Shown here in pieces: positions 17,081 to 25,571 of a stretch of DNA of 64,000 bases. The notes below the pieces were generated by a model. The model was given only the letters and a program-made list of their open reading frames with translations. It had not been told where the DNA came from and searched no databases. The DNA lies in assembly GCF_900107725.1 (NCBI RefSeq), contig NZ_FNQO01000002.1, positions 124,001 to 188,000 on the forward strand, read 5' to 3'. This DNA is from Microbulbifer marinus (lineage in GTDB: Bacteria; Pseudomonadota; Gammaproteobacteria; Pseudomonadales; Cellvibrionaceae). Made by a program: the position numbers and the translations under genes. Every line of letters begins with the position of its first letter. Position 1 is the stretch's first letter.

Positions 17081-19018
17081 ATGTCGTATTTCAACCCAGA
17101 GCGCCGTAAACGCAAATCACCACTGCCGCTGCTGACTCTCGGCAGCCTGTGTGTCTTTGCCCTCTACTACGCCTTTGCCGCGAACCAGCAGACGGTTCCG
17201 GTATTGCCGGAAAACGCCGTGCGCCCACACCTGGTGCACTGGCTGGAGGAAAATCCCGACGCCTGGCCGGCGCAGGATCCGATCTTCAATCCCGCCGCGG
17301 TACGGCGCATCTACCAGCGCACCGACTATCGACTGCTGTGGTTCGATAACTACAGCCTCAGCGACACCGCCAACGACCTGCTCAAGCAGCTCACCGCGGC
17401 CAGTTCCGGCAACCCCAGCAGCATGGTGGATTACCGCTACCACCTGGGCTATTTCGACCGCACCCTGCGCGATACGCCACAGCGACTGCAGATGGCAGCG
17501 GTACTCGACGTGTTGCTGACCGATGCATTCGTGTCTTACGCCCAGGACACCCAGCTCGACAAAATCAGTCCGAAGAGCCGCCCACCCCGGGACATCACCC
17601 CTGTTTACAATGCCCAGGGCGAGTTCAAGCTGGTGGCGCTGACAGCCGGCCGGCAGCAGACCGCCCCAAGCCACAGCGGCAGCAAATACTTTCGTGGCTA
17701 CAACCGCGCGAGTGACAGCGGCAACACCAGCAGCCGTTACTACACTCGCGACAACAACACCTACCGCTCGCGCCACTATTCAACGTGGGGCAACCGCAGC
17801 AGTAACAATCGCAGCTACAACAACCGCAGTTATGACAGCCGCACCTATAGCGGTCGCAACTACGGTCGCGTCTACTACAACCAGGGCAACGCGGCCCCGG
17901 TCACAGAAGCCTCGGAGAACAGCGAAGGCCCCTACTTCGAGGAAAACACCCCCTATGGCGGCGAAGTGTATGCACTGCGCAACGAACTGACACGGCTGCG
18001 CAACCTGTCCGCCAGCGGCCGCTGGCGTCCGCTGCCCCGCGGACCCGCGATGACCATCGGCGCGCGTCACCCCCACGTGGGCCTGCTGCGCGACATGCTC
18101 GCACTGTACGGGGACTACCGCAGTTACTACGGCTATGGCGGCACCGAACGCAATACGTTCGACCGCGGCCTGCACGAAGCGGTACTGAGCTTCCAGCGAC
18201 GTCACGGCCTCAAGCCGGACGGCATCGTCGGTCGCGAGACCCGCAAGCGCCTGAACCTGTCGCCGGCGGCGCGCGCCCGCATCGTCGAGCTCAACATTCG
18301 CCGTCGCGAGCAACTGCCGGCAGACCTCGGCGACCGCTTTATCCAGGTCAATGTGCCCGAGTACAAGCTGCATTACGTGGAGAGCGACTGGGTGAAGCTG
18401 TCGATGAACGTCGTCGTGGGCAAGAAAAAGCACGCCACCCCGGAGATCACCACCCGCGTCAGCAAGGTGGTGTTCAATCCGACCTGGACGGTACCGCGCA
18501 GCATCCTCGTCAACGAGCTGCTGCCCAAGGCCCGCTCCAACCCCAGCGGCATGGAGGAAATGGGCTACCGGGTGGTCAGTGGCAGCGGCGAGCTGTTGCC
18601 GCTAACGCAAAAGAACCTGTCCGCGGCGGGCGCCGGCTCTTACCTGCTGCGCCAGCTGGGCGGTGAGGACAACATCCTCGGCCGGGTGAAGTTCGAGATT
18701 CCGAACAAGGACGATATCTATCTGCACGACACCCGCGCCCGCAAGCTTTTCGGCCTCACCAACCGCGACTATAGCCACGGCTGTATTCGCCTGGAGAAAC
18801 CGCGCCACCTGGCCGAAGCCCTGCTGCGCCCCGAAGGTGACTGGGACCAGTGGCGCATCGACCAGCTGACCGTCGGCGACGAGACCACGGAAGTGGAGCT
18901 GACGCAGCGGGTCAAGGTCTATATCACCTACTGGACCGCCTGGGTGGATGGCGAGGGTCGCCTCAATTTCCGCCCCGACATCTACGGCAAGGATGGCCTC
19001 GAGGCCAACCAGTTCTAG
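17081..19018 (+). CDS. L,D-transpeptidase (LdtD/YcbB-like), large paralogue
   Basis: This 645-residue murein L,D-transpeptidase is anchored by one N-terminal membrane helix (residues ~16-34). In order it has a YcbB-type scaffold region (about 50-190) and a low-complexity insert (~200-270) rich in Tyr, Asn, Arg and Ser. A peptidoglycan-binding helical domain follows (~324-392, FQRRHGLKPDGIVG), and then a YkuD catalytic domain (~420-630) with YSHGCIRL; the nucleophile is C568 and the paired His H566. It should form 3-3 (mDap-mDap) cross-links in the periplasm. ATG 17081 is preceded by TGAGG. It is the first of three tandem paralogues. The insert is absent from the other two. Confidence 0.92.
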   Translation: MSYFNPERRKRKSPLPLLTLGSLCVFALYYAFAANQQTVPVLPENAVRPHLVHWLEENPDAWPAQDPIFNPAAVRRIYQRTDYRLLWFDNYSLSDTANDLLKQLTAASSGNPSSMVDYRYHLGYFDRTLRDTPQRLQMAAVLDVLLTDAFVSYAQDTQLDKISPKSRPPRDITPVYNAQGEFKLVALTAGRQQTAPSHSGSKYFRGYNRASDSGNTSSRYYTRDNNTYRSRHYSTWGNRSSNNRSYNNRSYDSRTYSGRNYGRVYYNQGNAAPVTEASENSEGPYFEENTPYGGEVYALRNELTRLRNLSASGRWRPLPRGPAMTIGARHPHVGLLRDMLALYGDYRSYYGYGGTERNTFDRGLHEAVLSFQRRHGLKPDGIVGRETRKRLNLSPAARARIVELNIRRREQLPADLGDRFIQVNVPEYKLHYVESDWVKLSMNVVVGKKKHATPEITTRVSKVVFNPTWTVPRSILVNELLPKARSNPSGMEEMGYRVVSGSGELLPLTQKNLSAAGAGSYLLRQLGGEDNILGRVKFEIPNKDDIYLHDTRARKLFGLTNRDYSHGCIRLEKPRHLAEALLRPEGDWDQWRIDQLTVGDETTEVELTQRVKVYITYWTAWVDGEGRLNFRPDIYGKDGLEANQF

Positions 19019-19025
19019 CCGCCCG

Positions 19026-19058
19026 GCGGGGGCCGATCCGCAGGATCGCCCCCGCAGT
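19026..19058 (+). terminator. GC-rich hairpin between transpeptidase genes 1 and 2
   Basis: The stem GCGGGGG(C)CGATCC / GGATCGCCCCCGC, with one bulged C and a three-base loop, starts 8 bases after the first transpeptidase stop. Only TTT follows, so it may be a leaky terminator or an mRNA-stabilising hairpin that tunes the second and third genes. Confidence 0.55.
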
Positions 19059-19197
19059 TTCCGCGGCATATTCCATTTCTTCCCGCAGATAGCACCAGCG
19101 CATTACCCAATAGTATTAAGGGCCGACCGGTCACAAGTTACCAATGTGAGCAGAGCAATCAGTCCGACTGATAAATTCCTGCTTACCGGGGTGACTT

Positions 19198-20475
19198 ATG
19201 GGTGTTGGCAACCAGCTCCACTTACTGCGCGACCATCCTGACCGCCGCAGCACTTCCCACCATTGCAGCGCGCTGGCGCTGGCGCTGGCACTGTCCTTTG
19301 CTATCGAGCTGCCACTGGCCAGTACGGCGCCCGAACCGGCGGCGACCGCCAGTGAACTCGGCAGCACCGACCCGTTTACGCCCTACGGGCGCCAGTATGC
19401 GTTGATGCAGGAAGAGCTGGCCCGCTACAGCGCCCTCGCCGACGGCGACAACTGGCAGCCGCTCGACCCGGGCCAACCCCTGGTACCGGGCATGCGCGAT
19501 CCCCGCGTGGCACAACTGCGCAGCCTGTTGATGCAGTACGGCGACTACAGCCTGGACGATCACACCGCGGCAAACCGTCGCGCCGACGAGTACGACGAGC
19601 GCCTGCAGGAGGCGGTGCGCCGCTTCCAGCGCCGTCACGGTCTGAAAGAAGACGCGCTGGTGGATGAACGCACCCGGGCGCGCCTGAATACCAGCCCGGC
19701 AAAACATGTACAGACCCTGAGCGCCAACCTCGAGCGCTGGCAGCAGCTGCCCAAGGATCTGGGGCCGCGCTACATCGTCGTGAACATCCCCGACTACAGC
19801 CTGCGACTGATCGACGGCGAGCGCGAGCAGTTCCGCATGCGTGTCGTGGTGGGCAAGCCGAAGCACGAGACCCCGCAGTTGGCAACACGTATGACGCGGG
19901 TGGTATTCAACCCGATCTGGCGCGTGCCGCCGAATATTGCCCTGCGCGAACTGCTTCCGAAGGGCAGCGCCACCCTCAGTGCCGACGGCTACCGACTCGT
20001 CAATCACAGCGGCAGAGCGGTGCCGTTTACCCGCCGCAATGTCGCCGGAGTGCGGCGCGGCAAAGTGACATTGCAGCAAAAGGGCGGCCCCGGTAATGCG
20101 CTCGGACGGGTCAAATTCGTGATCCCCAACCGCGAGGCGATTTTTCTGCACGACACCAACAGTAAGCACCTGTTCAAGCGCGGCCAGCGCGCCTTCAGCC
20201 ACGGCTGTATCCGCCTGGAAAAACCTCTGGAGTTTGCCCGCATGATGCTGGCGCAGCAAAACAACTGGAGTGAAACCCGGATCGAACGCGCCCTGCTCAG
20301 CAATCGCACCCAGGGCATCGAGCTGGAAAATCCGATCCCGGTGTATATCGCCTACTGGACCGCCTGGGTGGACGAAGACGGGTTATTGCAGTTCCGCCCG
20401 GATATCTACGGACGCGATGAACCCGAAGCGGCAGACGGATCTGCATTACCAAGCGGCAGCCGGGAACCGGGGTGA
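19198..20475 (+). CDS. L,D-transpeptidase, second paralogue
   Basis: This 425-residue protein has a signal/anchor helix (residues ~22-42, ALALALALSFAIELPLA). A short version of the N-terminal region follows, then the peptidoglycan-binding helices (RFQRRHGLKEDALVDERT). The YkuD domain contains FSHGCIRLEKP, with nucleophile C337 and H335. It is a shortened relative of the upstream gene: the YcbB scaffold and the Tyr/Asn-rich insert are missing. The GGGGTGA ribosome site supports ATG 19198. The stop is 3 bases before the next paralogue, so genes 2 and 3 are tightly coupled. Confidence 0.9.
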   Translation: MGVGNQLHLLRDHPDRRSTSHHCSALALALALSFAIELPLASTAPEPAATASELGSTDPFTPYGRQYALMQEELARYSALADGDNWQPLDPGQPLVPGMRDPRVAQLRSLLMQYGDYSLDDHTAANRRADEYDERLQEAVRRFQRRHGLKEDALVDERTRARLNTSPAKHVQTLSANLERWQQLPKDLGPRYIVVNIPDYSLRLIDGEREQFRMRVVVGKPKHETPQLATRMTRVVFNPIWRVPPNIALRELLPKGSATLSADGYRLVNHSGRAVPFTRRNVAGVRRGKVTLQQKGGPGNALGRVKFVIPNREAIFLHDTNSKHLFKRGQRAFSHGCIRLEKPLEFARMMLAQQNNWSETRIERALLSNRTQGIELENPIPVYIAYWTAWVDEDGLLQFRPDIYGRDEPEAADGSALPSGSREPG

Positions 20476-20478
20476 GTC

Positions 20479-21684
20479 ATGGCACACGGCAATGCCGGAT
20501 ACGGAGCCTGCACACGAGCCAGCCGCTGGCTGGCAGCACTGCTGGTCCTGGCAGTAGCGGCTATGCCGCCGCTGGTCGGCTCAGCGCGTGCGCCGCAACC
20601 GGTGCCGGCACTGGACCCCGCCGCTACCAGTGCGCAATTACTCGGTGCGGCCGAACGCTACCGCGAGCTGGCAAAAGACTGGCAGCCGATGGCGGAGGGA
20701 GAGGCATTACAGGCCGGCGACAGGGACAAGCGGGTGGTGCAATTGCGCAGACTGTTGAAACTCTACGGTGACTACACCGGGTTGCCCGGCCCGGTGACCG
20801 TCGCCGCTACCGATTCACAGCGCTTCGACAGCGCGCTAGAGGAGGCGGTGGAACGCTATCAGCGGCGCCACGGACTGCATCCGAATGGCATCGTCGCAGC
20901 CGATACACTGGCGGAGCTGGCGGTGCCGCCCACTGAGCGCGCGCGCCAGCTAGAGCTGAATGCCAAGCGCTGGAAGAAACTGTCACTGCCCAGGGAAGGA
21001 CGCTACCTGTTTATCAATGTCCCGGAATACCAGTTGCAGCTGGTCGAGAAGGGCATGGTGACACTGAGGATGAAAACGGTAGTCGGGAAAACCAGCAGCC
21101 GCACGCCGACACTCCGCACCCGGGTTACCAACGTCGTATTCAATCCCACCTGGACAGTGCCGCGCAGCATTCTGCTGACCGACATGCTGCCGAAGGCGCG
21201 CAACAATCCCGAAGCGATGCACAAGCGCGGCTATCGCGTCGTCAATTACGGCAGCGGCAATGCCGTCCCCATTTCCGCCGACGGCCTGGCCCGCGCGGCC
21301 GGCGGTGACGCCACCCTGCGCCAGGTCAGCGGACCCGGCAACACATTGGGCAGGGTGAAGTTCGTGATGCCAAATCGACAGTCGATATACCTGCACGACA
21401 CCCAGGCCCAGAGCCTGTTCGAGCTGCATGAGCGCGCCTTCAGTCACGGCTGTGTACGCCTGCAACACCCGGAGGAACTGGCCTATGCCCTCCTGCGCCC
21501 GCAAGGTTGGGACAGACCCCGCGTCGCCCAGGCAACCACCGGCGACGAACCGCTCAATATCAGGATAGAGCGGCCGCCGCGCCTATTTATCACCTACCTG
21601 ACCGCCTGGGTGGATGCGAACGGGCGCCCCCATTTCCGCCGCGACATTTACCATCACGACACTGACTCTGCAGCCACCAATTAG
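20479..21684 (+). CDS. L,D-transpeptidase, third paralogue
   Basis: This 401-residue exported protein has a signal helix at residues ~15-36 (WLAALLVLAVAAMPPLVG). The peptidoglycan-binding helices follow (YQRRHGLHPNGIVAADT). The YkuD domain has FSHGCVRLQHP, with nucleophile C325. Between the signal and the binding domain is a short linker only. The motif NVVFNPTWTVPRSIL, shared with the first paralogue almost word for word, shows that the three arose by duplication. The start lies 3 bases after the previous stop, with a GGGG-containing ribosome site inside the end of that gene. Confidence 0.9.
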   Translation: MAHGNAGYGACTRASRWLAALLVLAVAAMPPLVGSARAPQPVPALDPAATSAQLLGAAERYRELAKDWQPMAEGEALQAGDRDKRVVQLRRLLKLYGDYTGLPGPVTVAATDSQRFDSALEEAVERYQRRHGLHPNGIVAADTLAELAVPPTERARQLELNAKRWKKLSLPREGRYLFINVPEYQLQLVEKGMVTLRMKTVVGKTSSRTPTLRTRVTNVVFNPTWTVPRSILLTDMLPKARNNPEAMHKRGYRVVNYGSGNAVPISADGLARAAGGDATLRQVSGPGNTLGRVKFVMPNRQSIYLHDTQAQSLFELHERAFSHGCVRLQHPEELAYALLRPQGWDRPRVAQATTGDEPLNIRIERPPRLFITYLTAWVDANGRPHFRRDIYHHDTDSAATN

Positions 21685-22055
21685 GGCCACCACGCCACCA
21701 GGGCACCATTTCTCCGGCTCAGATGCCCAAATTCCGGCATCAGGTCCTCCAGCACCGCTTTATCGCCAAAACTAGAACCAAACAGTCACAGAAAAATTAT
21801 TTTTCAGTATTGGCCCCTTAAATGACAACGCTGTCGCCATTTTTGCCCCCGCGTTCCCCACAGATCCCCGTAATCCGGTGCATCGCGTAGTGCAGGGAGA
21901 AACAAAGTACCAGTGCTTTTATTGGATTAATTGCGAATTAGCAGAGATAGGTTTGTAACACCTGGTTATTTTTTGTACATTTCTCCCCGTGCCCAGCGAC
22001 GCCAAGCGTCACCGGGACACAGAAGATACATACACGACGAGGCGGAAAATTAGGT
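21685..22055. other. Intergenic region before the mepK-like gene
   Basis: These 371 bases hold no coding frame that I can support. The first half is GC-rich and featureless; the second half is AT-rich and holds a candidate promoter (separate entry). A small inverted repeat around GCGACGCCAAGCGTC follows at ~21996-22010. Confidence 0.6.
21953..21981 (+). promoter_or_regulatory. Candidate sigma-70 promoter of the mepK-like gene
   Basis: TTGTAA, 17 bases, TACATT (4/6 each) stands about 75 bases before the ATG, in the only AT-rich stretch of the gap. It suggests the endopeptidase can be transcribed apart from the transpeptidases. Confidence 0.4.
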
Positions 22056-22589
22056 ATGAAGAATCCATCCAGACGTCGATTCCTGGCAGTGACCTGCGCA
22101 ACAGCTGCGGCGGTCAGCGCCGGGCCGACCTTCGCAAAAGTGGGTAACGCCCGCTCTTTGAAAATGCGCAACCTGCACACCGGGGAAAGGCTGAATACCG
22201 CCTACTGGTCGGGAGGTGACTACGATAGCAGCGGCCTGAAGCAATTCAACCGCCTGCTGCGCGACCACCGCGCCAACGAAGTCACGCGCATGGATCCGAA
22301 GCTGTTCGACATTGTCTACAAGCTGAAGGAAAAACTGAACTATAACGGTGAGGTCGAGATTATCTCCGGTTATCGTTCACCGAAGACCAACGCCAAGCTG
22401 CGTGCAGCTGGCCGCGGTGTCGCCAAGCGCAGTTACCACACTCGCGGTATGGCGCTGGATATCCGCATGCCGGGTGTCCCCCTGTCCAAGCTGCGTAAGG
22501 CGGCACTGGACCTGCGGGCAGGTGGAGTGGGTTACTACCCGAAGAGTAACTTCGTCCACGTAGATACCGGCCCGGTTCGCCGCTGGTAA
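22056..22589 (+). CDS. MepK/YcbK-type murein endopeptidase (DUF882, M15-like)
   Basis: This 177-residue zinc peptidase has a Tat-type signal (SRRRFLAVT at residues 5-13, hydrophobic Ala-rich core, cleavage near TFAKV). Predicted zinc ligands are H128 and D135 in YHTRGMALDI and H168 in FVHVD. The substrate loop SGYRSPKTN is conserved. E. coli MepK (YcbK) cuts the mDap-mDap 3-3 cross-links made by L,D-transpeptidases, and its gene lies next to ldtD (ycbB). The same pairing here, after three transpeptidases, strongly suggests the same job. A strong terminator follows at once. Confidence 0.92.
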   Translation: MKNPSRRRFLAVTCATAAAVSAGPTFAKVGNARSLKMRNLHTGERLNTAYWSGGDYDSSGLKQFNRLLRDHRANEVTRMDPKLFDIVYKLKEKLNYNGEVEIISGYRSPKTNAKLRAAGRGVAKRSYHTRGMALDIRMPGVPLSKLRKAALDLRAGGVGYYPKSNFVHVDTGPVRRW

Positions 22590-22628
22590 TACGCCGCAGC
22601 CGCCGCTGTCACAGCGGTAGCCAAGAAC

Positions 22629-22656
22629 ACAAACCCCGGCCTCGGCCGGGGTTTGT
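22629..22656 (+). terminator. Terminator of the mepK-like gene
   Basis: The 13-bp perfect stem ACAAACCCCGGCC / GGCCGGGGTTTGT with a two-base TC loop is followed by CGTTTGTG. It lies 39 bases after the stop. Confidence 0.8.
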
Positions 22657-22710
22657 CGTTTGTGCATTCGAGCCGCAGCGCTGTCGCAACGGCCGGGCAG
22701 TGAGTAGTCA

Positions 22711-23886
22711 CTAGCCGTCCAGCGGCAGCGCCACCGGTGTTATCTCGTCCTCGGCTACCGGCACCTGCGCAGTCCCGGCGATGAGGCCCGCCATCTGCTC
22801 CAGCAGTTCCCGTGCTTGCGCCAGCTGTTCCAATTCCGCCAGTTCGATCGGATCCTCCATTTTCAGCAACAGCGCCTCGAGCTCGGCAAAAGTCTGCGCC
22901 AGGGCCGCGACCTGATGGCGGTCCAGCAACAGCTCGGCCAGCCCGCGCCCCTCTGCCGGCACCCAGTTGGAACGCAGGGTGTCGAGCATGTGCAGGAGCG
23001 CCTGCTTGGAGTCCGCCGCACGGCCGCTTTCGACATCGCTCTCGGAGCTCTCCGGCAGGCGCCGCAGCAATTCCTCGTCCAGCATACGGGTGTGTGCGGC
23101 ACGGATCTGTTGCAGGCGCGCCGCCGGCCCCAGCGCGAGGAAATGGCGGGACAGGTCGTTGGCGCCGGTCGGCCAGCGGCGCGCCAGTCCGTCCACGTCC
23201 TCGGCGATGCCCCGGCCGATCAGGCGGGTCAGTTCGCGCCGGCGGTTGGCCGCCAGGGCTTCCGGCTTCTCGCCTTCACTGACCTGCTGGAACTGCTCCG
23301 CGGTACGTTCGCTGGTCGGTCCCCACAGCATGATCTCCATCGCGTGAAAACCGGTGCTCGCCTCCTCGTGCGCCGTCAGCCGGTGCTGCTTGCGCAGGTT
23401 GGCCAGGGTGAGTTCTATCGCCGTGTCGTTAACGATACCGCTGTCTGAGTATCCCGGCACCGTATCCAGGTAGCCCGGCTGCACCGGCCAGCTGTCCAGC
23501 GCCAGCAGCAGCTGGCGCCCCTGACCCCTCAGTTCCGCCGGTGCGAAAGCCAACTGGATATAGGGCAGCGCCGCGGCGAAATCCCGGTGCGCTTCCAGCC
23601 AGGCCAGTTTGGCCGACTCCAGATGGTCCTCCGTGGGTTGGTCGAGCAGCGTTGCCACCGCGCGCTGCAGCGCTTCCACGGCGGCACGGGTATCGGCCAA
23701 CTGGGCTTCGCCGGCCTGCCAGACGGCCCGCGTCAGCTCTTCGGCGGCCTTCTCATTGAATACCTGGGACGTCGCCTCCTGCTGTGCCGGCGACTGCTCG
23801 ACACGCTTCTGTTCACAGGCGGAAAGTCCCGCCAAAAGGGCAAAAATCAGCGCTACTTTTCTACGCCGAACCATTCTTCCGCTCAC
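22711..23886 (-). CDS. Imelysin-family lipoprotein
   Basis: This protein of about 391 residues belongs to the imelysin (M75-like, IrpA/ICMP) family. The family GxHxxE motif appears as GFHAMEIMLWG, and the body is helical and rich in Leu/Ala/Glu. A lipoprotein signal ends in the lipobox LSAC, so it is probably an outer-membrane-anchored periplasmic protein. Family members are implicated in iron uptake, but no iron-transport partner is adjacent and the metal role is unproven. Start choice is open: GTG 23886 has GGGGAA upstream, ATG 23874 begins MVRRRKV, and a TTG lies at 23907. It is monocistronic, facing the mepK-like gene tail to tail. Confidence 0.88.
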   Translation of the reverse strand: MSGRMVRRRKVALIFALLAGLSACEQKRVEQSPAQQEATSQVFNEKAAEELTRAVWQAGEAQLADTRAAVEALQRAVATLLDQPTEDHLESAKLAWLEAHRDFAAALPYIQLAFAPAELRGQGRQLLLALDSWPVQPGYLDTVPGYSDSGIVNDTAIELTLANLRKQHRLTAHEEASTGFHAMEIMLWGPTSERTAEQFQQVSEGEKPEALAANRRRELTRLIGRGIAEDVDGLARRWPTGANDLSRHFLALGPAARLQQIRAAHTRMLDEELLRRLPESSESDVESGRAADSKQALLHMLDTLRSNWVPAEGRGLAELLLDRHQVAALAQTFAELEALLLKMEDPIELAELEQLAQARELLEQMAGLIAGTAQVPVAEDEITPVALPLDG

Positions 23887-23928
23887 AAAATTCCCCAAAT
23901 CACTCAACTTACGATAAATACCGCGGTT

Positions 23929-24594
23929 TTATTCGCTGTCGCGCAGGCTGATCACTGGCCAGCCACGCGCTTCGGCCTCGGCGCGCAGGCGCGTGTCCGG
24001 ATCCACCGCTACCGGGTGTTCAACCTGCTGCAACAGCGGTAGATCGTTGATGGAGTCGCTGTAAAACCACTTTTCACTACTGTCGAATTCCGGGTTGTGG
24101 GCCAGCCACTGGCGCAGGCGCACCACCTTGCCGCCCTGGTAACAGGGTTCGCCCACCACCCGGCCGGTAAAGCGCCCCTCCACTTCTTCTGGCTCGGTGG
24201 CCAGCAGCGTATCGACCCCCAGGCGCGCGGCGATAGGCTCCACCACGAAGCGATTGGTGGCTGTGATGATCATAATGTGGTGCCCGTCGCGGCGATGGCG
24301 GCCAATCAATTCTTCCGCGCGCGGTAACCAGATTTCGCTGATCACCTCCTGCATGAACTCCTGCTGCAGGTTTTCCAGTTGACCGCGGGACAGCTGCGCC
24401 AGGGGCTCCAGGGCGAATTCCAAATAGGCGAAGATATCCAGCTCACCACGCTGGTAGTCCTGATAGAAGCGGTCATTGGCGGAGCGATAGCGATCGACGT
24501 CGACGTGCTCACGCTCCGCCAGGAACTCGCCCCAGGCGTAATCGCTGTCGCCACCAATCAGTGTGTTGTCGAGATCAAATATTGCCAGATGCAC
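23929..24594 (-). CDS. HAD-IB family phosphatase (SerB-like)
   Basis: This 221-residue HAD hydrolase has the nucleophile motif FDLDNTL with D7 and D9 at the very N-terminus, the second motif IITATN, and the late acidic motif YSDSINDLPLL. The class IB cap suggests a small phosphomonoester substrate such as phosphoserine or histidinol phosphate. I start at GTG 24594, which has GGGGGAG six bases upstream and puts the DxD at the usual distance; longer upstream starts lack both. A HAD gene beside rppH and ptsP is a conserved neighbourhood in pseudomonads and relatives. It is divergent from rppH. Confidence 0.88.
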   Translation of the reverse strand: MHLAIFDLDNTLIGGDSDYAWGEFLAEREHVDVDRYRSANDRFYQDYQRGELDIFAYLEFALEPLAQLSRGQLENLQQEFMQEVISEIWLPRAEELIGRHRRDGHHIMIITATNRFVVEPIAARLGVDTLLATEPEEVEGRFTGRVVGEPCYQGGKVVRLRQWLAHNPEFDSSEKWFYSDSINDLPLLQQVEHPVAVDPDTRLRAEAEARGWPVISLRDSE

Positions 24595-24817
24595 CGCGGA
24601 CTCCCCCGTAACTATAGATTCCCCACGCCAATTCTGCCGCCAAGCGCGCTTTACGCGCCACAAACACGGCGGGCAATTTTACCCCGCTGGCGGTCGCTGC
24701 ACACCGACCAATTCACTCTAACGAGAGCCCAATTGCCGGAATGCCCCCCGCTGTGGAACAATGCGGAGCAAGCAGGCGCGGCGGATGGCCGCGCGCAACA
24801 GAATTGAGGACGGTATT

Positions 24818-25450
24818 TTGGGCGACGGCAAGCCAGCGAACGCTGGGCGAAAAAACCGCCGCAAGTCCGCCAAACAGTCAAACCGCAGCGATAATCCGGG
24901 CAGCAATCGCAAAAACCGGAGGCGCGGTGACGACAACAGCAGCAATATCGACGCCGAGGGCTTCCGCCCCAATGTCGGCATCATAGTGCTGAATGCCCGC
25001 GGCCAGGCGCTTTGGGCAAGGCGGGTGGGCGGTAAGGACGCCTGGCAGTTTCCCCAGGGCGGTATCAATCCGGGCGAAAGCCCGGAGCACGCGCTCTATC
25101 GGGAACTGTATGAGGAAATCGGACTGACCCGGGATCAGGTCAGCATGATCGCCTGCACCCGCGGCTGGTTGCGCTATCGCCTGCCGCAGCGCCTGATCCG
25201 TCGGCGCTCCGAACCCCTGTGCATCGGGCAGAAGCAAAAATGGTATCTGCTCAAGCTGGAGGCAGAGGAGAGTGCAATCAGCTTTAACAACGGCTACAAG
25301 CCCGAGTTCGACCACTGGCGCTGGGTGAGCTACTGGCACCCGCTCAGCAAGGTGGTGACCTTCAAGCGCGAGGTATATCGCCGCGCGCTGACCGAACTGG
25401 CCCCGCAGCAAATACAATTGGAAAGACGCTGGCTGCGCGATCAGGGCTAG
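24818..25450 (+). CDS. rppH: RNA pyrophosphohydrolase with basic N-terminal extension
   Basis: This Nudix hydrolase removes pyrophosphate from 5'-triphosphate mRNA ends and so triggers RNase E decay. The core begins at [15 protein letters not shown] and has a complete Nudix box ([23 protein letters not shown] region, ~residues 73-95). RppH proteins normally start right at the D-x-x-GFRPN motif, but here no start codon exists there. The frame continues upstream through ~44 residues very rich in Arg, Lys, Asn and Ser. I place the start at TTG 24818 (GAGGAC upstream); ATG 24761 or 24785 would lengthen the extension further. ptsP follows after 121 bases, the usual rppH-ptsP order. Confidence 0.9.
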   Translation: MGDGKPANAGRKNRRKSAKQSNRSDNPGSNRKNRRRGDDNSSNIDAEGFRPNVGIIVLNARGQALWARRVGGKDAWQFPQGGINPGESPEHALYRELYEEIGLTRDQVSMIACTRGWLRYRLPQRLIRRRSEPLCIGQKQKWYLLKLEAEESAISFNNGYKPEFDHWRWVSYWHPLSKVVTFKREVYRRALTELAPQQIQLERRWLRDQG

Positions 25451-25571
25451 CCCTGATAGCCGCAGCCGGCTTTGCCGCGGTCAAAACTATCAATAAGTGA
25501 AGATTGATAGCAAGGCACTAAGACTGCTTTTGGCCAGTTGAACAATTCCGTTGAATGGCGAGGACAGGCCT

